Positions 51,820 to 61,351 are shown, counted from the first letter of the stretch. The stretch is 64,000 nt of DNA from JAHBVH01 sp034432375 (GCA_034432375.1 DAOUCA010000064.1:124001-188000), one strand, 5' to 3'. The notes: a model not told the origin generated them from the sequence alone. Numbers and translations are program-made.

Positions 51820-52803
51820 TTACCCCAACATATCGGCAATCGCATCGCGCTCTTCGCGTAATTCCTGCCCGGTGCCCGCAATCATCTTCTGATCATACTC
51901 ACTCAATGATAGACCTTCGACAACGGAGATGACCCCATTGCTGACGGTGACCGGATAGCTAAAGATTACCCCCTCTGGTGAACCATACGCGCCAGTGCTG
52001 GGGATGCCCATGCTAGTCCAATTGCCAGCTTCGGTGCCATGATACCAAGTCTGGATGTGGTTGATGGCGGCATTGGCTGCGCTGGCCGCGCTACTCGCGC
52101 CACGGGCCTCAATCACGGCCGCGCCGCGCTTTTGCACGGTCGGGACAAAGGTCTCTTTCAGCCAGCTATCGTCACCGATCACTTGGGCAACTGGCGTGCC
52201 CTTAATCTCAGCGTGATAGGCATCTGGGTATTGGGTTGCGCTGTGGTTCCCCCAAATCGTTACCTTTTTGACATCTGTGTTCGCCACACCGGCTTTCTGC
52301 GCCAATTGCGTGACGGCTCGATTGTGGTCGAGCCGAGTCATGGCGGTGAAGCGCTCGGCAGGAATGTCGGGGGCATTGCTCTTGGCGATCAGACAATTCG
52401 TGTTAGCGGGATTGCCGACAACAAGCACACGCACATCGGCGGCAGCATTGGCATTGATCGCCTTGCCCTGTACCGAGAAGATTGCCGCATTGGCACTGAG
52501 CAGATCTTTACGCTCCATGCCCTTGCCGCGTGGGCGAGCGCCCACCAACATTGCCCAGTTGATATCCTTAAAGGCCACGTTGGCATCATCGGTCAAGACC
52601 ATATCGGTCAACAAGGGAAAGGCACAGTCATCCAATTCCATTGCCACCCCATTTAGTGCGCCGAGCGCCGGTGTAATCTCCAACATGTGCAGAATCACCG
52701 GCTGATCTGGGCCAAAGAGATCGCCGTTGGCAATCCGAAAGACGAGTGCATATCCGATGTTACCGGCAGCACCGGTAATGGCGACACGCATTGGTGTTTT
52801 CAT
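51820..52803 (-). CDS. mdh: Malate dehydrogenase
   Basis: The ATG has a strong AGGAGG site on the minus strand. The 327-residue protein begins MRVAITGAAGNIGYALVFRIANGDLFG (NAD-binding GxxGxxG) and has the substrate arginines in GARPRGKGMERKDLL, VVGNPANTNCLIA, and the catalytic His in TIWGNHSATQYPD. This is the longer class of malate dehydrogenases, close to the cytosolic type. It oxidises malate to oxaloacetate in the TCA cycle. The gene stands alone, converging on the nhaP-like gene. Confidence 0.94.
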   Translation of the reverse strand: MKTPMRVAITGAAGNIGYALVFRIANGDLFGPDQPVILHMLEITPALGALNGVAMELDDCAFPLLTDMVLTDDANVAFKDINWAMLVGARPRGKGMERKDLLSANAAIFSVQGKAINANAAADVRVLVVGNPANTNCLIAKSNAPDIPAERFTAMTRLDHNRAVTQLAQKAGVANTDVKKVTIWGNHSATQYPDAYHAEIKGTPVAQVIGDDSWLKETFVPTVQKRGAAVIEARGASSAASAANAAINHIQTWYHGTEAGNWTSMGIPSTGAYGSPEGVIFSYPVTVSNGVISVVEGLSLSEYDQKMIAGTGQELREERDAIADMLG

Positions 52804-53343
52804 ACATTTCCTCCTAAATTTTGTTTTGCGTAAACTAAATAACAGCTACACATCATCTATCGTATGGCTAGCTGTCTTTTGACACATAGAACTTTGATGT
52901 AAAATGGAGTAAGATCATTTTCAAAAATTTGATTGTTGCTTTCCTGAGATAACAATTGCATAGAGATTCGGGAAACAAATTTGTGCCGAATATAGTCTTA
53001 CCTATTGCTTAGCGCACTGTTCTTTCGACAAGAGCAACCGAGTAAAACTGTTGAGCACTACCCAATAGCATACCGTGATTTACGGGAACAAGCAACGTGT
53101 AGGTGTGGCAGAGCGTCTTTTGAACATAGGCACCAGCGCCCACAGATAGAGCAAAGTATAGAGCAAAGTATAGAGCAGGATGGGTCAATGAATATATCGA
53201 GTTGAAACCTTAGGATTTACGCAATACGCTGGTTACCTGCAAAGGCTGTTTAATGCCGGAGACCCTGGCGCACGACACCAGGGAGTTGCACAGATTCTAA
53301 ATCTATTGAAGTTATTCGTAACAGGAAGAAAGGCAAGGAAAGA
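52804..53343. other. Intergenic region between mdh and the VCBS protein
   Basis: No gene is supported. It contains a 12-bp tandem ATAGAGCAAAGT (2.7 copies, 53146-53177) and a small hairpin CCCTGG/CCAGGG at about 53263-53283. It must contain the leftward mdh promoter and the rightward promoter of the next gene. AAGGAAAGA at 53334-53342 is the ribosome binding site for 53344. Confidence 0.4.
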
Positions 53344-55398
53344 ATGTCAAGGATTTTTGACATTGATGTCAACCATGACAGTACCGGTCGTTGGGCAATG
53401 CGCCATTTCGTGGCGGTAGCCCTGATCGCAGCATTACTTATCCCTGGGTTGAACGCTACGCAACAGACGGCACACGCCGAAATTAGCGCCGACCCAGATG
53501 CCGAAATCGTCTACATCGACAACAGTGGCACTATTCGGGTGCTCGATACGCTGCAGACCGGTGGCAATCCAGTCGTCGATTGGACAAGCCCAACGAGCGG
53601 ATGGTCTAATTTTGCGCTGGGTGATGTCAATAACGACGGTGATATGGAGATCGTGGCGGTGAAGGGCAGCGGCAGCACCGGCACACTAGCAGTCTTTGAT
53701 CCCGTGGTGGCCAATGGCACCTTTGACGGCAAAACGCCCAATGGGATCCCTTGGGCCAAACTGTACGAGACGACGATACCCGGCAGCCCAAAACTGGTCG
53801 CTACCGGCAAGCTCGATCCCAACCTGCCAGGGGCCCATATCTACTACACCTATGACCTCAACGGTGGCTCGCAAGTCGTGGCACTGAAGCCAGCCATTCC
53901 GATCCCGGATGGCCGGCAGTGGGCCACGCACTATACCCGTTTCTATGATGAACGATGGGAGCAGGTTTCGATTGGCAATTTGGACAATGAAGGGGCCGAC
54001 GAGATCGCTTTGATTGACGACTCCGCCGGACGACTGAGTGTTTACAAGTCGGATGGCACATCTGATGCTATCCTTAAAAAGACCGGCGACACCCGACCGT
54101 GGCGCACCACAACCTTTGCCCAATACGATGCGGGCAGCACCACTGAAGTCATCGGCGTACGGGATGCGCCCGCGCCACTTTCAGCCTTCTTTGTCTTTAA
54201 GTACGACAAGGATAAGGAAGATTTCACGGAAAAAGATACCGAGGCCTTCAACCCCGCCCCGCGCTTTGTCTTCCCCGCCGATATCAACAATGATGGCAAG
54301 GATGCCATTGTGATGTTGCGCAGTGTTTCCGACGGAAACGCCGTCCGCATGATTGTGCGTGGCGATGATGGTGGCGAAATCCCCAGCGAGTTAGAACAAT
54401 TCTTAGACGAGGATAACGGTTATCAGACCGGTGCCGGCGGCGATGTCGATGGCGACGGCAAGGATGAAATTGTGATCATGCGCGATAACAATATCCGCGT
54501 CTATTCCCAGCCGGATCGCAACGCCTCGCGCAACGACTATGCCTTACAGACCAATGCACGTACGATTCACATTGGCGATTTAGACAAGAATGGCTTCACA
54601 ATTGGGCCGCGCTTTAGCACAACGATTAGCTCGATCGAAGAGACGTTGCAGATTGGCACGACAGGCGCAACCAAAACTTTTGAAATTCGCAACGAAACGA
54701 CAAGTACCCCAATTTCCTACCAACTTGGCGTCGAAAACAACCCATCGTGGCTTACGCTTACGCCCCGTTTTGGCAATACACCAGCGGTGGTCGGCTATAG
54801 TACCAATGCCATTGGCTTAACACCAGGTACCTATACAACCCGTATTGTTTTAACAAGTGATAATGCCACGGTCCTCAATCAGCCGTATTATATCTCTGTG
54901 AAACTCACAGTAACACCGGCGACAATAGAGGCCGACACCGATTCGGTCAGTTTTGCCTTTTTACGCGAGTCAGAACCGACCACGCTAACGAGAACAGTTA
55001 GCATCTTTGGCGCATCGGGGGTGAAGTTCACGGCCGCGATTGCACCCTATCCCGATGTTAGCGCTGCCACAAACCAGTTGACCAGCGCCATGACCAGTGG
55101 TCGCATTGATGCCGATGGGAAAATCCTGGTGCAAGATAGCAGTGGGCGTGAAATTGTTCTGGCCGATACCAAAAGCAATGCCATTCCTTGGTTGAGCGTT
55201 ACACCAGAAAAAGGAACTGTTTCGGCATTACTAACGTTGACGGTAGTATCTGACAAACAGGTAGAGGATGCTGCTCGTGCCTATCTAGTGATCATTGGCG
55301 ACTCGACCACAGGGGTACCCCCGGACAATGTACGTCTTGTCCCAGTGACTTCGATACGCGCCAACAATCTGCTCTATCTGCCGGTGATTAAGCGCTAG
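53344..55398 (+). CDS. Secreted VCBS/FG-GAP repeat protein with BACON-like domain
   Basis: The 684-residue protein has a signal peptide preceded by an 18-residue extension (MRHFVAVALIAALLIPGLN..AHA, cleavage near residue 45). The first half is made of FG-GAP-like repeats with calcium-loop motifs DVNNDGDMEIV, DINNDGKDAIV and DVDGDGKDEIV. The second half (about 425-650) contains two beta-sandwich segments with BACON-like text (NPSWLTLTP, VTPATIEADTDSVSF). It ends in LLYLPVIKR. The product is extracellular and probably binds glycans or proteins at the surface. It is followed by a strong terminator, so the gene is monocistronic. Confidence 0.85.
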   Translation: MSRIFDIDVNHDSTGRWAMRHFVAVALIAALLIPGLNATQQTAHAEISADPDAEIVYIDNSGTIRVLDTLQTGGNPVVDWTSPTSGWSNFALGDVNNDGDMEIVAVKGSGSTGTLAVFDPVVANGTFDGKTPNGIPWAKLYETTIPGSPKLVATGKLDPNLPGAHIYYTYDLNGGSQVVALKPAIPIPDGRQWATHYTRFYDERWEQVSIGNLDNEGADEIALIDDSAGRLSVYKSDGTSDAILKKTGDTRPWRTTTFAQYDAGSTTEVIGVRDAPAPLSAFFVFKYDKDKEDFTEKDTEAFNPAPRFVFPADINNDGKDAIVMLRSVSDGNAVRMIVRGDDGGEIPSELEQFLDEDNGYQTGAGGDVDGDGKDEIVIMRDNNIRVYSQPDRNASRNDYALQTNARTIHIGDLDKNGFTIGPRFSTTISSIEETLQIGTTGATKTFEIRNETTSTPISYQLGVENNPSWLTLTPRFGNTPAVVGYSTNAIGLTPGTYTTRIVLTSDNATVLNQPYYISVKLTVTPATIEADTDSVSFAFLRESEPTTLTRTVSIFGASGVKFTAAIAPYPDVSAATNQLTSAMTSGRIDADGKILVQDSSGREIVLADTKSNAIPWLSVTPEKGTVSALLTLTVVSDKQVEDAARAYLVIIGDSTTGVPPDNVRLVPVTSIRANNLLYLPVIKR

Positions 55399-55437
55399 TC
55401 CATCGAGCCGTAAATAGACAAAGAGGATTCACGCGAA

Positions 55438-55480
55438 ACGCAAAGGTAACAGCAACAAAGTGTTGCTGTTACCTTTGCGT
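55438..55480 (+). terminator. 20-bp perfect hairpin after the VCBS gene
   Basis: 55438-55457 (ACGCAAAGGTAACAGCAACA) is the exact reverse complement of 55461-55480, with a 3-nt loop and TTATC after it. Confidence 0.8.
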
Positions 55481-55714
55481 TTATCAGATGGCACGACACA
55501 AGATTTACTAGATTACAGCTTAATCAATTGTTCGTAGTATACTTTTTGCAATCGCTCAGTTTACAACTGCTCAGTTGTAGCGTCATGCAGGGAGATGGAT
55601 TCTCCACAAAGTTGACTGGGTAGACGATCGACCATCAGCATGACATTAAAGTAACACAATTGTAACATCCATCGTAAATTTTTACTTATCACTTCTGGCG
55701 AACAGGAAAGCAGC
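55481..55714. other. Leader region of the CDP-alcohol phosphatidyltransferase
   Basis: No gene is supported. TGTAACATCC at 55661-55670 resembles TGTAACACTCC at 56457-56467 upstream of the sigma factor gene. These could be matching promoter elements but are weak evidence alone. Confidence 0.3.
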
Positions 55715-56344
55715 ATGCTCTCAAAATACGGACGCCCTCTTCTTGCAGAAACTTTGAGCCGTTTAGCCCGCACTCTGCACCGTCTTGGCATTACACCCAA
55801 TGCATTGACCTATACCGGCTTTATCTTAACTGCAATCACTGCTCTGTTTTTGGCAAACGGGTTTTTTCGCTGGGGCGGTGTGTTGCTCATAATTGCCGCC
55901 TTTTTTGATATGCTTGATGGCGCAGTTGCCCGCTTCACCAAACAGATGAGCACTTTTGGAGCCTTTCTCGACAGTACACTCGATCGCTATAGCGAAAGTG
56001 TCACCTTTCTAGCAATGGCCTTCTTTTACTCATTGCGCTCCAGTACGCGTATGGAGTTAGTCCTGATCATTATCATTTTGGTTGGCTCACTGATGGTCAG
56101 CTACACGAAGGCGCGCGCCGAAGCGTTACAAGTGGAGTGCAAAGCAGGCATTTTACAACGGCCCGAGCGGCTGATCTTGTTGATCTTTGGTCTGCTCACA
56201 GGCTGGCTGCAACCAGTTCTTTGGCTCATGGCCGTTTTGACAAACTTCACGGCGTTCCAACGCATCTACGAAGTATATTGGCGTACGAATCAGTTACAAA
56301 GTAGCAAAGTTGCCGGATCCAATTTGATCAATGGCAAAGACTAA
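55715..56344 (+). CDS. CDP-alcohol phosphatidyltransferase family protein
   Basis: The signature D-G-x2-A-R-x8-G-x3-D-x3-D is complete in MLDGAVARFTKQMSTFGAFLDSTLDR (about 66-92), which binds CDP-lipid and metal. About five or six membrane helices surround it in 209 residues. The protein adds a polar head alcohol to a CDP-diacylglycerol or CDP-archaeol type lipid; inositol phosphate or glycerol phosphate are the likely acceptors by similarity of the N-terminus to the PgsA/PIS group, but this is not decided. It is transcribed alone, ahead of the sigma factor operon. Confidence 0.87.
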   Translation: MLSKYGRPLLAETLSRLARTLHRLGITPNALTYTGFILTAITALFLANGFFRWGGVLLIIAAFFDMLDGAVARFTKQMSTFGAFLDSTLDRYSESVTFLAMAFFYSLRSSTRMELVLIIIILVGSLMVSYTKARAEALQVECKAGILQRPERLILLIFGLLTGWLQPVLWLMAVLTNFTAFQRIYEVYWRTNQLQSSKVAGSNLINGKD

Positions 56345-56552
56345 AATGAATTCTAAACTTCTCTATTGCCGTTGGGCCATAACGAACTTGGGGAAGATAC
56401 TGCGTAAACCGTTCGCTATTTGCAATCTTGTTCGTCTTACGCCATACTTACAAAAATGTAACACTCCTTGAAATACCAGAGAGTACTCTAGCGCCCGATT
56501 TGCTTATTGAATAATCTGGCAAATCAGCCCTCTCATCCTGATGAAACACCTC

Positions 56553-56623
56553 AATTACGACCATTTTGCAGTAGATTACAAACTGGGTTATCAAACCTGG
56601 TTACAAAATGGCCGTAATTTTTT
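56553..56623 (+). terminator. Hairpin with T-tract just before the sigma factor gene
   Basis: AATTACGACCATTTTG (56553-56568) matches the reverse complement of 56604-56619 at 15 of 16 positions, followed by T6 (56618-56623). The loop contains two near-copies of AAACTGGGTTA. It ends only 18 nt before the sigma ATG, so it may terminate the upstream gene or act as an attenuator in the sigma leader. Confidence 0.6.
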
Positions 56624-56641
56624 GAAGCAATTTACGTCGTT

Positions 56642-57301
56642 ATGAGTAGCAGACAAAATACATCCGTCCATACCGACGGGTCAGTGTCCATGAGTGATGC
56701 ATCCGAAGAAGAGCTGCTGAATCGTGCAGCGAACTTTGATGAAATCGCGCTAGGTGAACTCTATGAGCGCTATGAAGGGCGCATCTACAGTTATATCTAT
56801 CGCCGCACCGGTGATAGTGCCCTAGCAGAAGACCTGACAGCGCAGGTATTTCTCAAGATGTTGGAAGCGATCCAGGGGGGCAAAGGCTGGCATAGCTCCT
56901 TTTCGGGCTGGCTCTATCGTATTGCGCATAATGCTGTTATCGACTTTTATCGCCAGCGTGATCGGCAACAACAAGTTGATTTAGAAGATGCAGCAGCGGT
57001 AGTATCCAGTGATCACAATCCAGTTGTGATTGCCGAGACAAATATGGATGCCACCCGCCTACGTACGGCCATCGCTCGGCTTACCGATGAGCAAGCTGAA
57101 GTGATCGGGTTGCGCTTTCTGGAAGGCTATAGCATTAGTGAAGTTGCCACAATGATGGACAAGACCGAAGGGTCCATCAAGGCTCTGCAATATCGAGCTG
57201 TTGCAACATTGCGCCAACTCTTGCAACACGAAGGATTATTTTCCTTGTTTTTCTTTTGTTTATCGGTGGCGTGGTTGCTCACTGACATTATTCTGCTGTA
57301 A
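56642..57301 (+). CDS. ECF-type RNA polymerase sigma factor with hydrophobic C-terminus
   Basis: Sigma region 2 is LGELYERYEGRIYSYIYRRTGDSALAEDLTAQVFLKMLEAI, and region 4 is LTDEQAEVIGLRFLEGYSISEVATMMDKTEGSIKALQYRAV. The 219-residue chain ends in FSLFFFCLSVAWLLTDIILL, a 20-residue hydrophobic segment that looks like a membrane helix and is not usual in ECF sigma factors. There is no strong ribosome binding site at the first ATG; ATG 56690 (MSDASEEELL) is an alternative start. The next gene, 43 nt on, encodes a membrane protein likely to be its anti-sigma partner. Membrane tethering of the sigma itself is inferred. Confidence 0.85.
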   Translation: MSSRQNTSVHTDGSVSMSDASEEELLNRAANFDEIALGELYERYEGRIYSYIYRRTGDSALAEDLTAQVFLKMLEAIQGGKGWHSSFSGWLYRIAHNAVIDFYRQRDRQQQVDLEDAAAVVSSDHNPVVIAETNMDATRLRTAIARLTDEQAEVIGLRFLEGYSISEVATMMDKTEGSIKALQYRAVATLRQLLQHEGLFSLFFFCLSVAWLLTDIILL

Positions 57302-57344
57302 CGCCAGTATGACAAACGCCTAAAGATGATTGCAAGTACCACTT

Positions 57345-59282
57345 ATGACGGTTGATTCAAATTTTGTTCCCACAGATCCTGAAGATAGCTTTTTGTTGGC
57401 CGTTGAACGGCTGGAAGCTGGTGTGGCACTAGAAATCGTGCTCGCTGACTTTCCAGTAGCCGAGCGTGAAGAATTACGCGAGTTGCTGACAGTCGTTGCA
57501 GCCACGCATCATCTGCAAGGAATTGATATTCCTCGGCCTGCGCCAGAGCGCCGGGCAGCAGGGAAACGAGCATTCTTACAGGCTGCAGCCACGATGAAAT
57601 CGACAACGGCAGCAGCCAATAGATCTGCTGCTGCGCCGGCTGCTGTGCGGTTGGATAGCAACACAAACAGAGCCGTAGCTTCTTCAGCAGCTTCACGCGT
57701 TACCAGCACTCAATCAGCCAATACGACTGCTTCGCTAGGGTCACGCTTAGCAGCTTGGTGGACAAATCTGCTAGGCAGCTTTGCACCGATGAGTTTGCGG
57801 CTGGCACCATTGGCTGCCATGCTCGCTGCAATTTGGCTGGGTGCCTTTAGCGTAGTCAATGTCGCGCAAGCTGCGATCCCTGGTCAGGCAGCCTATTTGG
57901 CAAAGACATGGATTTTTGCGCAAAAGTTGACCCTTTCGGATGAAGAAGATCGCCTAGGAATTTATAAGGAATTCACGACCCAGTTCAAAACAGATAACGC
58001 TATGGCCGGTATACTTGCGGCAAAAGAGAATAAGATAGTCCCCAGCCGGGCTGATCTCGTCATCGACAATATTGGACGCACACATATTGAAATGGGCGGA
58101 CTTCTTTTTGAGTTGAGCTATCGCGAGTCTCTCAATTCGGATGTAATGCTGCCGACTCAAATCAAAGGATTGCCTGCCGAAGGCGCACAAGCCCATGTCG
58201 AATATCAGATCGCACCGGATCCCAATGGTCCTCCAGGGGCAACGGTTTTACAAGGTATTTCCCTCACAATTGAGGAAGAGCCGCTTGTGATTCCGACCGC
58301 TGCGCCAACCACCGTAGAATCCGCTGAACCTGGGGTGACAAATCGCGCCTGTTCAGCCACAATTCCGGCAGGATGGGTGACCTATCGAGTTCCTGGTGGT
58401 CTCACGCTTTCGGAGATTGCACAGCAAACTGGGACAAACGTTTTCGATCTCACACGTGTCAACTGCATTGTGAATCCTGATAAGATTCGGGCCGGTGAAG
58501 TCATTATGGTGCCTATGGTTCCGGTCGTTATCACCACACCTGCCATGCCAACGGCCACAGCACCACCTTTGCTGGCGACGCTGACAGGCATTTCGACAAC
58601 GCAGCCCACGCCACTGATCACCGTGACCATGCCGGCGGAAGGCACACCGGCCGTCGCGATCACATCGACCATTGATAGCACACCGGTTGGAACGGTTACA
58701 CCGGGATTGGTCATTACGGGAACACTGGTCGCAACGACAACCACACCGGCGATGACGCCAGAACCAGCAACAACCGTGTCGATGACGGCGACGGTTGTTG
58801 TGCCAAGTGTCACTCCCACTACGACCGTGGTGATGCCAGTTGTCACACCAACGGCAACGCCCATTGCCAGTGAGACTATAGCGATCACGCCGGCAGAGAC
58901 GGTTGAACCGGCAGAAGAAGGAACGCCGGTTGCACCAACGGCAACACTCTCTCTCACCCTAACAGCGGTTGCCACAACGGGTCATGCAACCGCTGTCGAA
59001 ACCGTGGTGGCAACGCCTACATCGGCGGAGGATGTAGTGGGAGGTGCGTCAAGTGGTGGGGACGAGGCGACAGCGCTTCCCCCCCCCACAACGACACCCG
59101 TGCCAACGAACACATTGGCTCCACCAACCATCCTTCCCACCCCCACCATCCTTCCCTCTCCCACTGTAACGGTAGGCGGGCACAGCAATGGGGGGAATAG
59201 TGGTGATTCACCTAACGGGCCACTCCCCACAGCCACCCCGACTGCGGTCAGCTCTTCGCCACTGCAAGGGAGTGGCGCATAA
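57345..59282 (+). CDS. Membrane LysM protein, probable anti-sigma partner
   Basis: The start is taken as ATG 57345; a TTG at 57330 is also in frame. The first about 140 residues are cytoplasmic and end with a Ser/Ala/Thr-rich linker. A membrane helix lies at about 150-176 (LAPLAAMLAAIWLGAFSVVNVAQAA), followed by AIPGQAAYLAKTWIFAQKLTLS, like the start of the DUF5667-type domain found in sigma regulators. A LysM domain follows at about 340-390 (YRVPGGLTLSEIAQQTGTNVFDLTRVNCI), then about 250 residues of Thr/Pro/Val-rich sequence. LysM binds cell-wall sugar polymers. Together with the sigma factor this suggests a wall-sensing regulatory pair; the pairing is inference from position. Confidence 0.75.
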   Translation: MTVDSNFVPTDPEDSFLLAVERLEAGVALEIVLADFPVAEREELRELLTVVAATHHLQGIDIPRPAPERRAAGKRAFLQAAATMKSTTAAANRSAAAPAAVRLDSNTNRAVASSAASRVTSTQSANTTASLGSRLAAWWTNLLGSFAPMSLRLAPLAAMLAAIWLGAFSVVNVAQAAIPGQAAYLAKTWIFAQKLTLSDEEDRLGIYKEFTTQFKTDNAMAGILAAKENKIVPSRADLVIDNIGRTHIEMGGLLFELSYRESLNSDVMLPTQIKGLPAEGAQAHVEYQIAPDPNGPPGATVLQGISLTIEEEPLVIPTAAPTTVESAEPGVTNRACSATIPAGWVTYRVPGGLTLSEIAQQTGTNVFDLTRVNCIVNPDKIRAGEVIMVPMVPVVITTPAMPTATAPPLLATLTGISTTQPTPLITVTMPAEGTPAVAITSTIDSTPVGTVTPGLVITGTLVATTTTPAMTPEPATTVSMTATVVVPSVTPTTTVVMPVVTPTATPIASETIAITPAETVEPAEEGTPVAPTATLSLTLTAVATTGHATAVETVVATPTSAEDVVGGASSGGDEATALPPPTTTPVPTNTLAPPTILPTPTILPSPTVTVGGHSNGGNSGDSPNGPLPTATPTAVSSSPLQGSGA

Positions 59283-59451
59283 GTTCTCTCCCGGTCACCC
59301 CCATGAAGGACTCCTCTCTTTCGCAGTACCATGCGCTATCCCGGGTCGCCAAAGAGCCACCAAACAAACCCCCATCAGACAATTTGCGGACACCCTTGCG
59401 GAGCGGCACCTTGTTTCGCCATATTGGATGTATCGTTAGAGCCCTCTTCAT

Positions 59452-59481
59452 TTGACCAAAACTTTCCTTTCACGGTACAAT
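59452..59481 (+). promoter_or_regulatory. Candidate promoter of ffh
   Basis: TTGACC (59452-59457) and TACAAT (59476-59481) are 18 nt apart and lie about 60 nt before the ffh start. Confidence 0.55.
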
Positions 59482-59541
59482 ACAAAACTGATTTTTGCTC
59501 GTCGACCGGCAAAGTGCGATCGTTTATAGGGTGTGGAACTC

Positions 59542-60903
59542 GTGTTTGAAACGTTAACCGATAAACTTCAAAATATTTTTGACAATCTAGCCAAGCATGG
59601 CAAGCTTAGCGAATCTGACGTCAATATCGCGATGCGTGAAGTGCGGTTGGCACTGTTGGAGGCCGATGTAAATTTCAAGGTTGTAAAAGAGTTTATTGCG
59701 CGCATAAAAGAGCGCGCGGTTGGCGCAGAGGTGATGAATAGCCTGACGCCGGCCCAACAAGTTGTCAAGATCGTCAACGAAGAACTCATTGAGTTGCTGG
59801 GTAAGCCAGTTGCACTCAATCTTTCCGGTCAGCCGCCCCATGTCATTATGCTGGTTGGCTTGCAAGGGGCTGGCAAGACAACGATGGCGGGGAAGCTAGC
59901 ACTGCGTCTACGTAAAGCCGGGCAGCGGCCACTGCTCGTTGGTGCCGATATTTATCGTCCGGCAGCCATTCAACAATTAGAAATATTGGGACGCCAAATT
60001 GATATTCCCGTGCACAGTGAAGGCACGGAAACGCCGGCATCGACCATTGCCAAAAATGCCCTAAGGTTTGCACGCGACAAAGCGTATAATGTGGTGATTA
60101 TTGATACAGCGGGTCGTCTGCAGATTGACGAACAGATGATGCAAGAGCTGGAACAAGTGCGGCTCATTGCAAAGCCGATTGAGGTACTGCTGGTCGTTGA
60201 CGCCATGACAGGGCAAGAGGCGGTCAATGTAGCCGAAGGGTTTAACCAACGCGTACCATTGACTGGCTTGATCATGACCAAAATCGACGGTGATGCGCGT
60301 GGCGGTGCAGCTCTTAGCGTGCGCGAAGTCACAGGTGTACCGATTAAGTTCTTGGGTACCGGTGAAAAGCTTGCAGATTTGGAACCATTTCAACCAGATC
60401 GCTTGGCAAGTCGTATTTTGGGAATGGGCGACGTATTAACATTAATCGAACGGGCCCAAGGTAATATTACCGAAGAAGATGCCGCAGCAATGGAGCAAAA
60501 GCTGCGCGAGGGCGAATTCGATCTGGAAGATTTTCTGCAACAGTTGCAGCAGATTAAAAAGCTTGGCCCCCTGACTGATCTGCTAGGCATGATCCCCGGG
60601 GTCAACAAAATGATGAAAGATGTTGACCCGCAGATGGCCGAGGGCAGCCTCAAAAAGACCGAAGCGATCATCAATAGTATGACTCGTCAAGAGCGTCATC
60701 GACCAGATCTGCTTAACGCCAGCCGGCGGCGGCGCATTGCAACGGGCAGTGGTACCAGTGTCAATGATGTCAATATGCTCATGAAACAATTTCGGGACAT
60801 GCAAAAGATGATGAAACAGATGGGCATCATGGGCGGTGGGAAAAAGCGACGGGGCCGCGGTGGCATGGATAATCTGATGAATTTATTTGGTGGCATGAAT
60901 TAA
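59542..60903 (+). CDS. ffh: Signal recognition particle protein Ffh
   Basis: The start is set at GTG 59542 (FETLTDKLQNIFDNL, the standard Ffh beginning), with a GTGGA 5 nt upstream; GTG 59533 would add three residues. The N domain, the GTPase domain with GLQGAGKTTMAGKLA, DTAGRLQID and TKIDGDARGGAA, and the methionine-rich M domain (KMMKQMGIMGG) are complete in about 453 residues. With SRP RNA it delivers signal-peptide proteins to the translocon. It heads the ffh-rpsP-khpA-rimM set. Confidence 0.96.
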   Translation: MFETLTDKLQNIFDNLAKHGKLSESDVNIAMREVRLALLEADVNFKVVKEFIARIKERAVGAEVMNSLTPAQQVVKIVNEELIELLGKPVALNLSGQPPHVIMLVGLQGAGKTTMAGKLALRLRKAGQRPLLVGADIYRPAAIQQLEILGRQIDIPVHSEGTETPASTIAKNALRFARDKAYNVVIIDTAGRLQIDEQMMQELEQVRLIAKPIEVLLVVDAMTGQEAVNVAEGFNQRVPLTGLIMTKIDGDARGGAALSVREVTGVPIKFLGTGEKLADLEPFQPDRLASRILGMGDVLTLIERAQGNITEEDAAAMEQKLREGEFDLEDFLQQLQQIKKLGPLTDLLGMIPGVNKMMKDVDPQMAEGSLKKTEAIINSMTRQERHRPDLLNASRRRRIATGSGTSVNDVNMLMKQFRDMQKMMKQMGIMGGGKKRRGRGGMDNLMNLFGGMN

Positions 60904-60968
60904 GAGTAGGCGTTACGCTCTCCTCTGGTTTTGATGCGGCCGTAAAGCGGCTTACTCAACCAGGATGC

Positions 60969-60982
60969 TGCGTAAGTCCTGA
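60969..60982. repeat. GCGTAAGTCCTGA tail of a dispersed palindrome family
   Basis: TGCGTAAGTCCTGA here matches the right arm end of the palindrome at 50116-50176 (50166-50179). The left arm is degenerate (TTACGC near 60912). It lies between ffh and rpsP, where a CTGGTT..AACCAG hairpin (60926-60964) may act as a terminator. Confidence 0.45.
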
Positions 60983-61054
60983 AGATATCTAATCTGCAAT
61001 TGTGATATAAATTGATTTAAATTGATTACTTACTGATTAAAGGAGTAGGAAACT

Positions 61055-61342
61055 GTGATTCGAATTCGTCTTCGCCGTATGGGTGCCAAGAGAAAAGCGT
61101 TTTATCGTATCGTTGTAGCCGATGGTCGTTCGCCACGCGATGGTCGCTTTATTGAGACTATTGGCACCTATAATCCAGCCGAAAACACAAACGGCTTTAC
61201 GCTAAAGGAAGATCGCGCTGCGCATTGGCTGAGTGTTGGCGCACAACCGAGCGAAAGCGTTGCCCATATCCTGCGCAAAGTGAATCTTTTGGATAGCAAT
61301 AACAAACCTGTCCCAGTCGCTGCCGACGCAACCCCAGCCTAA
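61055..61342 (+). CDS. rpsP: 30S ribosomal protein S16
   Basis: Starts at GTG with AAAGGAG upstream. The sequence IRIRLRRMGAKRKAFYRIVVADGRSPRDGRFIETIGTYNP is the standard S16 signature; 95 residues is the usual length. It is followed 9 nt later by khpA. Confidence 0.96.
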   Translation: MIRIRLRRMGAKRKAFYRIVVADGRSPRDGRFIETIGTYNPAENTNGFTLKEDRAAHWLSVGAQPSESVAHILRKVNLLDSNNKPVPVAADATPA

Positions 61343-61351
61343 AGATCTACT

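Noticed and set aside
53005..53205. 66-codon open frame between mdh and the VCBS gene
   Set aside because: No start signal, and it ends in the 12-bp tandem repeat; not supported as a gene.
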